A stretch of 64,000 nt of DNA from Apus apus. Taxonomy: Eukaryota; Chordata; Aves; Apodiformes; Apodidae. Shown here piece by piece: positions 57,978 to 64,000 of this stretch. The stretch covers positions 38,414,511-38,478,510 of the forward strand of contig NC_067285.1 in assembly GCF_020740795.1 (NCBI RefSeq), given 5' to 3'. The translations under genes and the position numbers were made by a program. Numbering within the stretch: the stretch's first letter is position 1; every line of letters starts with the position of its first letter. The notes beneath the pieces were generated by a model. It had not been told where the DNA came from, made no database searches, and saw nothing but the letters and a program-made list of their open reading frames with translations.

Positions 57978-58070
57978 GCTGAAGTGGCGCTGCTCCGTGA
58001 CAAGGAGACACTGTATAAACCCCAGTTTAGCATGGTGTAACAGCATCTAATAAATGGTGTTGCTCTACTT
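57978..58070 (+). other. GRSF1: Probable GRSF1 3' UTR terminal exon
   Basis: Begins after an excellent pyrimidine-rich acceptor (CCTTTCTTTTCTAG) and contains AATAAA at 58049-58054. With the donor at 56141 it makes a spliced 3' UTR. The first 63 nt also form an open frame of 20 codons, but no upstream exon reaches it in frame without skipping exons 8 and 9. The cleavage site is estimated. Confidence 0.7.
58049..58054 (+). terminator. GRSF1: GRSF1 poly(A) signal AATAAA
   Basis: Canonical hexamer about 70 nt after the 3' UTR acceptor, followed by the T/G-rich sequence TGGTGTTGCTC. It faces the RUFY3 signal 338 bp away. Confidence 0.75.
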
Positions 58071-58391
58071 TGGAAAGACTCTTCTATTCCAGAAGCAGCT
58101 CTACCAAGAAGTGGCAAGTGCTGCAGGATGGAGCAGCTCTTGTCTCCAGCTGCATGACAGTCTTTTGATAAAACCCCCAGTGCGGGCAGTTAACAACAGC
58201 TGAGGGATTTAAGGTCCTCACACCCGAGGCAGCAGGCACTGTATGTCATGGCCAGGCCCTTCACCCCTCCTGCCACCCTGCTCTCCATCTACCACCCCTT
58301 CCTGGCTTTCAACTACTGTAACACACAGCCAAAGCAGAGCGTAAGGGAAAGACCACTCAGGATGTGGGATACACATGAACAAGGGGGTTCT
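58071..58391. other. Gap between converging GRSF1 and RUFY3 transcripts
   Basis: About 300 bases between the two facing poly(A) signals. No feature was recognised. Both cleavage sites probably lie in or at the edges of this gap. Confidence 0.6.
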
Positions 58392-58397
58392 TTTATT
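58392..58397 (-). terminator. RUFY3: RUFY3 poly(A) signal AATAAA (distal)
   Basis: Minus-strand AATAAA about 2.2 kb after the RUFY3 stop. A second minus-strand hexamer at 59706-59711 could give a shorter 3' UTR. Confidence 0.55.
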
Positions 58398-60305
58398 GCA
58401 TGAAACAATCACCATCAGAAAACCACCCTCTGCTCCTCCCCCCAGTCCAAGCATCCAGGTGTCAGCCCACACACCAGCATTCCAAGTAGTACCTGAGCAA
58501 ACGTGCCTGCAACACCTGCAGCATCACCAAGTGCAACAACCACAACTTGCAGGCAGTCACTAGAGCCTGAGACAGCAGGAAAGGGGCAAGGGCTGATGCA
58601 GCTGGCAGCAAGCACAGTCCTGCTCTGACCTTTCCAAATGCCAGCTTCCAGAGCTGGATTCCAAGGGTTTTCAGCCACCTCCCTGCTCCATCAGAGAGAT
58701 CTCATGTCACTTCAGAGGACCAGTTCAGGAGCTGTCCTCTGTCACGTGAACAGGCACAGCCTTCACTTGGAGCAGCTGCTCCTGCCAGGACAGTGGGAAG
58801 CTAGGGACAGGTCACAAAGAAGCTGTCACTTACCAGCTGCAAAAGGCTGGATAGCCCAGCATTAACTATTTACACTAAGTGCCCAGGTTCCAGTTTAATC
58901 CTCCAAGATGGAAATTGCTTGGGGGATGAGTCACTCTAGGTTTGGATGCAGGAAGTTGAATCCTGGTCAATGTGTACACACAACTGCTCACCCTGCATCA
59001 TCCACCTCCACCAGTGCCTCTGCCCTGCAGAACACTGCCCACACTGGAGTTCTGGGCCTTTTGCATTTCAACTCTGTTCACAACTTAACTACTGATCTAC
59101 TTCAAGAGACAGCAGCAAGGACATTTACCTGGTAACCACCATGAAGGGGGGAAAAAAAGAGCAGAGACAGAAAATCTCTTCAAAGTTGCCCCCCTAGGAA
59201 GTGTGGTGGCTCTGAAGGGCACTAAGAGGTGGAGAACTCAGGTGGTTTTAACATGCCTAGAGGGATCTACAAGAGTAATTCCTGGCACAAACTAGCACCA
59301 ACCATCTAAATAACCTCAGCTCCGCCACGCTTCTTAATGCCCTTCCAGCCAGTCTGATGGAACAGAAAATCCCCTCCAGGGAATTAAACCACTAACTCCT
59401 AGTAAGATTTGTACAAAACCAAATGGATTTGTCACATACAAATACACTAAGTTTTCTGTGGGCTACAAAACATTCTGTGGTCTTAAAGACTGAAGTAAGC
59501 TTCCAGTATAAACCAGACCTATGATACACTACGTGCTTCATGAAGAAGCCACCCCTGCTTTCCGGAGGTAACAGCAACAAAGAATGATGTGAACTAGGAA
59601 ACAAACCTCTATAAACTGTTTCAAATTAGCATTCCTAGTAGGTGAAAAGCATTCCTGTTTCTTCTCACCTTCATTTTGCTCTAACAAAATAAATGAAATG
59701 CCAGATTTATTACATTTTTCATGTGCACAAGGGAGGGAGGTGGATCAAAGTGGCCCTAAATCCTCTGTGTCATGATGAGGATTTGGTCAATACTGGGGAA
59801 ACCAATTTCTCCAGCTGTCACACCAAGACAGGTGGTACAGTTACATCCTTAGCTTTGACGACCATTTTGTAGTCACCAAGTCACAGTGAGGGGCTCCGAG
59901 AGGAAGGTCAGAGATGCCTTAAGGCACGTCCATGCCAGATCAGTGCAAGGTGTCAGTTCTAACATAGTGCACGCCTCAAAACCACTTACACCCCCAGCCC
60001 CTAAATATACAGGAAAGCTTTCACAGCTTGCTATATGTATGCACTCATTTGCATAGCCAGCCCATGGCCAGAGGGCTGAGCCAAAGAAATAAAGCTAGGA
60101 AGTGTTTACTGGCCTCTTCCCTGGCCCTCTGACACCTGGCACTGGAGCAGCACGGTTGAGCCAGATTGTCAAAGGCAACCAGGAAAGGGGTATTTGAAGT
60201 GCAGCCAGAGAAGAGGATGAAGAAGGCTCTGCTGTGAGTGAGCCCCTGCTGGGCAGCAGCACCTGTCCCCACCACACGGCCTAGGATGAGGCTGCTCCTG
60301 CCTTG

Positions 60306-60338
60306 CACACACACATACACACACACACACACACACAC
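60306..60338. repeat. (CA)n microsatellite, (UG)n in RUFY3 mRNA
   Basis: 33 bases of CA dinucleotides with one CATA interruption, on the plus strand. It lies in the RUFY3 3' UTR about 300 nt after the stop. Confidence 0.95.
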
Positions 60339-60636
60339 TCAGATCTGTTTTGGGGAGGGCTCTGTTCTCTCTGCACCCCCAGGCTGCTGGGCACACCTTG
60401 GAGATAACCATGTGACATTGTCAAATCATTCTCCCCAGCTCAGGGCTGAGAACAGGCAGATTTTTGTACAGGGAAGGCTCTGACTTGTTTTAGTCTCTAG
60501 AGACTGTAAAACACCATGAAGCTGCTTCCCCAAAGAAAACAGGCAAGTGTCTTCTCTTCACATTCCCCCCAAAGCAACTCCAGAAACCATCATCAGCTAC
60601 AAGCATTTTTGGTCAACTCCCTCTTCCAGCCATCCC

Positions 60637-60780
60637 CTACAAGGGGCTGAAGGAATACTGCTGGATGAGCTGCTCATGACACGGATTGCAGACACGCTCA
60701 GGGTTAATGCTGGACGGGAGGGGCAGCTCATTTGCTGAACAGGCTTCACAGAAGGTGCCACCACAGTTCTTGCAGATGTT
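60637..60780 (-). CDS. RUFY3: RUFY3 last coding exon
   Basis: 48 codons including TAG at 60639-60637. It starts after acceptor TGCATTTCAG and encodes [20 protein letters not shown] through YSFSPL. It carries three of the four CxxC pairs. Confidence 0.93.
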   Translation of the reverse strand, partial: NICKNCGGTFCEACSANELPLPSSINPERVCNPCHEQLIQQYSFSPL

Positions 60781-61643
60781 CTGAAATGCAGGAAGAAGAC
60801 AGAAACATCCTAAGTAGATGCTCAAGACACAAGTGACACAAAGACTTCTCTCATTCCATCACTCCATCAGCCTAAATCCTCCACTGGGCTAGGGAAGGAT
60901 GCTCCAAAACTCCACTCTTGTCCCCTCTGAAGACCTGGAGTTTGCTCCTGTGCTCAGGACCAGTTTACAGCAAAGCTTCTCAGGTCAGACAAGAGTAAGT
61001 GAAGGCTCATAAGCAAAGGAAGTAAGAGTTACCAATAATGAACCATTTGAGCTTTAATTGACTGACTCCGCTGGAGCATTTTGTCACAAGAGAGGCACAT
61101 GCATTTTATAGACATATCAACATACCGGAATGAGAAGCCTTGCCTAAGAGAAGTATTTAAATGTGCACACGCATTTGGAAAGGTATCAAAGTCACATATA
61201 AAGCTGTGGCATTGGCTTGGCTTTTAGCTCACATGTTTTCTCAAGATGAACAGAGGGGAAAGGGAAAGATTAGAAATTCTAAACAGAGTTCCCACAGGTT
61301 TAACGGGATGCTTGCTTCTGATTCATCCTAGAAAAAAAACCAAAGCACTTAGCTTAAAAGGGGAGAAGCTGGTAAGAGGAAGGAAAACCAAACCACTGAA
61401 CAGGGGGCAAAGTGGGGAATCCTCAAGCACTCACTGGTTAACAAGTTTACTGTAAAGGGAGACTTCAGAAAAGGACTCTGTTCTTTATTCTGTGTCACCA
61501 GTAGGACATCTGTGCTATTTGGAAATGAAAGTCAGAGGAAATGCAGACACTGGAGATGACAATCTAAGTCCTCAGAGTTACCTTTTTCTTGCTTCTGCTA
61601 CTTTCTTCCTGGCAGAGCTGGCAGATCTCAGCATGTCCACGTC
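60637..61643 (-). CDS. RUFY3: RUFY3, C-terminal FYVE-like zinc-finger exons (partial gene)
   Basis: Two minus-strand exons, 61582-61643 and 60637-60780, join in phase to give [20 protein letters not shown] followed by [32 protein letters not shown] and QQYSFSPL-stop. This matches the C-terminus of the long RUFY3 isoform. Four CxxC pairs (CQLC, CKNC, CEAC, CNPC) supply eight zinc-binding cysteines. The classical FYVE RHHCR motif is replaced by KKKNICKNC, typical of this branch and suggesting weak or no PI3P binding (inference). RUFY3 links endolysosomes to ARL8/dynein and acts in neuronal polarity and axon growth. The RUN domain and coiled coils lie beyond the right edge. It is tail-to-tail with GRSF1. 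Confidence 0.88.
60781..61581 (-). other. RUFY3: RUFY3 last intron
   Basis: An 801-base intron with no recognised repeat, RNA gene or additional exon. Confidence 0.75.
61582..61643 (-). CDS. RUFY3: RUFY3 penultimate coding exon
   Basis: 62 nt encoding [20 protein letters not shown], with donor GTAACT and acceptor CATCTGCCAG. Phase 0 at the 3' end matches the last exon. An alternative acceptor 13 bases upstream (CCTTTAG) would also be in frame. The longer ORF here is in another frame and is spurious. Confidence 0.85.
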
Positions 61644-63913
61644 CTGGCAGATGTTCCTAAAGGCCGGGTGAGAAACAAGACATTCTGCTTGACACACTTC
61701 TTCCCACAGCACCTGTATTAGAGCTCTGACCCACCTCTTCAAACAGGGAGGAAGACTTGACATGCTTGTATTTCCAGCCCCTCTCTGCTCACATTGTGTG
61801 TTTTGCAGGATGATCCAGAGCTGCGCTGGCTACAGCACAGGGCAGCCAGGGAAGCTCCATGAACCAAAGACTACACAGCTCCATTTCCAGGCTGAGCTCA
61901 AAGCTGCTGGCCTAGCAACAAGGCAGGAGCTAAACATCTTTTTCCCTGTGAAAGTGAGCTGCCACATGCAGAAATTCCCTGTGGAGAGGACACAACGTGA
62001 GTGCTCTAGCATCCCACTGACAGGGAATGGTCTAGCCATGCTTTGCCAGGCACCCAAGGAAATAAAAAGGGATTCAGGTCAATTTGACAAACATGGAAAA
62101 CAACAAAAAACAAACAACCAAAACACCCCTTCCCTCTAGCCTACAGAGCAACTGGCAAATCCCCAGCCTAGACCGAGAAAGTTAAACACCACGATTTTCA
62201 CAAGCACTGAATTCTACCAGGCTTTCCTTGTTGCTCTTAGTCACACCAACCCAGGAAGGGGGTGGGGCAAGGGAATGATAAAAGGGGTTATTATTAGTTT
62301 AAAAAACAACATGTTTGTGCTGAAGAGGCAAAATGGACTCATGCAGGTGCAGCCCCACCACCTAAAAGCCTTTCTCATGGGATAAGCAGCACTTTTCCTT
62401 TAGGGAACCATTACTGCTACAGACTTTACAGACAAATTCTCAGCACGGCAAGACCTGAAGGACAAAATTCAAGGGATTTGGGCAGGGAAGATGCTGCAGC
62501 AACTCAGGAGCTCCCTCCGTACCTTTGCACCCTTCAGTGTTTCAATGCAAGAAAAAGAATCACCAACCTGCTCTTCCTGGGTGCCCCTTAGGAACCTATG
62601 GAAGAAGAACACTTGTCACTTGCAGCTGGCTTTTCAGTCACTGCTACATTCCAAAAAAACATGTGGACTATCAGAAAATTCCCTCATCCTGTTTATTTAT
62701 GTAATCTCATATACATTTATTTTTCCTTCAAAACCACACTGCCCAGTTGGCTCCTGTGAGGGCTGAGGTGTTCACCTGCCCCGCCAAGCAGCCAAGCAAA
62801 GAGGCAGGATGTGACCAGTGCTGTTCGGACATGCAGCACTCCCAGCTAAATGGGAAGAGCAGGAGGAAAAACTTGCACAAGACCTTTAGAAGAGCAGAGG
62901 AAAGGGAGCATGAACATAGAAAAGACTGTTTAGATGGTACAAACACAGTTTAAAACTAGCTTTAAACACCTCACTGCCACATGTTTGATCCCCTAACAAG
63001 GTCTGAGAACAAGCAGCCACAAGGTGTTCTGATGCCTTCCAGATCAGCCTGACACTCAACCTGCCTAAACACTCAAGGTGAAACAGTGGTAAAAAGCCTC
63101 TAAGGGCTGGAAGGTTTTTAAATATCTGGTAAAGCAGATTTGAATTGAGGCTATGCTATTTTTAAGACAATACCTTCCTGATTAACTTGGTATTGGCGTT
63201 CAGCACCCTGTGCCAGGGCACTGCACATCTTCACTGACATTCAGAGTACTTCAAACAGGCTTTTACCATCTCCCAGCACAGGCCTCAGGACAGAGCTGTT
63301 CCCTGGAGCTTTTAAAACATCTTTCCACAAGGAAAACCAAATCTGAAACTAAGCTTTCAAATACTGCACAAATCCTACAACAATCCCCCACTGTAAGGAG
63401 GAGGACTGAGATTAGAAACATGCTCCCTGAGCTACATTTTTCTCCAGCCATCTCCTTGAAATACTGTTTCAAGCTTCCCTTCTACAACAGCTTTTATTCT
63501 TGTCCAGAAGCCACTGGTTATTGGCTCCAAATGCCATTGATCCACCAACCCCTTTTTTCTTCACCAACAAAGGTACCAAAGGCCCAGGTCTCTGCAGCAT
63601 TTGGTTTATGAAGGTTCTTTAAGGAAGAAAAATTAGTAAACAGCAGATTTACACAGAAACAAGTGCAAAGGTAAATGGGAGAGAGACAGAGCTTTTCAGT
63701 TCCAGAAATGTTGATGGGAAGCAGTACAACATTTCCTTCTTCCCTTTGGGAGCTATGAAAGAACAGCAGAGACACCTCAACAAAGGGCATGAGTTTGAAT
63801 TTCTGTCTTAGGAAGGGTAGTTGCACTATTCCAAACTTCCCATCAGCAAAGAAACCAGAGAAGAAGAAGCAGGACTCAGAAAAGGAGAAGGCAAACTAAG
63901 TTTTCTTCCATAC
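61644..63913 (-). other. RUFY3: RUFY3 intronic sequence
   Basis: No mobile element or RNA gene was recognised. At least one more coiled-coil exon may lie here, since the phase of the candidate exon at 63914-63978 does not match the penultimate exon directly, but none could be supported. Confidence 0.5.
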
Positions 63914-63978
63914 TTGTGTGGCAGGACACTGTTCTCCTCTCTTAGTGGCTTTTCATCCTGGCTCTTGAGCTTCCCATC
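63914..63978 (-). CDS. RUFY3: Possible upstream RUFY3 coiled-coil exon
   Basis: 65 nt after a good acceptor (TTCCCTTTTGGCAG) and before a weak donor (GTATGG). The only open frame reads GKLKSQDEKPLREENSVL with charged, heptad-like spacing, as expected in the coiled coil before the RUFY3 zinc finger. It is not confirmed by recognisable homology, and its phase does not fit the next exon, so it may be chance. Confidence 0.22.
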
Positions 63979-64000
63979 CTGCCAAAAGGGAACATTCACC

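Larger units (their letters stand above)
58392..60636 (-). other. RUFY3: RUFY3 3' UTR
   Basis: Non-coding sequence following the RUFY3 stop at 60637, with candidate poly(A) signals at 59706-59711 and 58392-58397. It contains a (CA)n tract at 60306-60338, which would be (UG)n in the mRNA. No coding or mobile feature was seen. Confidence 0.6.

Overview
This is a vertebrate, and specifically avian, nuclear chromosome window. Genes are spliced with GT-AG introns, promoters are CpG-rich, and interspersed CR1 LINE fragments end in the bird-type ATTCTATG tail. Three protein genes can be read exon by exon. MOB1B lies on the minus strand, from its ATG at 41418 to its stop at 3994. GRSF1 lies on the plus strand, from 47865 to 56105, with a spliced 3' UTR ending near 58070. 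The 3' end of RUFY3 (C-terminal FYVE-like exons) is on the minus strand, from the right edge of the window to about 58370. RUFY3, GRSF1 and MOB1B are also neighbours, in that order, on human 4q13. The block therefore looks like conserved synteny, and DCK would be expected beyond the left edge.

Layout. 1-3993 is the probable MOB1B 3' UTR. 3994-41418 is the MOB1B body: six coding exons giving 216 aa, and a first intron of about 22.7 kb. 41000-41760 is the MOB1B CpG promoter. 41760-47640 is intergenic and carries CR1 copies, including an inverted pair beside the GRSF1 promoter. 47640-48110 is the GRSF1 CpG promoter and exon 1. 48030-56105 is the GRSF1 body: nine coding exons giving 402 aa. 56141-57977 is a 3' UTR intron occupied largely by a ~1.2 kb TG/TCC-rich minisatellite. 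58049 and 58392 mark the two facing poly(A) signals of GRSF1 and RUFY3. 58392-64000 is the RUFY3 3' UTR and last exons.

Function. The genes share a neighbourhood, not a pathway. MOB1B is the Hippo-pathway coactivator of LATS/NDR kinases. GRSF1 is a mitochondrial RNA granule protein with three quasi-RRMs. RUFY3 is an endolysosomal/neuronal adaptor.

Most unusual structures. (1) A 342-bp array of 49 degenerate heptamers (ACCCTAG / ACCCTTA / ACCGCGG) in GRSF1 intron 1, embedded in CR1 sequence and bounded by an 18-bp direct repeat. (2) The long minisatellite in the GRSF1 3' UTR intron, which keeps several reading frames open on both strands. (3) Several nearly identical CR1 copies, implying fairly recent LINE activity. 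I see no CRISPR, operon, tRNA or rRNA. I did not find a convincing undescribed system; the repeat structures are the best candidates for novelty.
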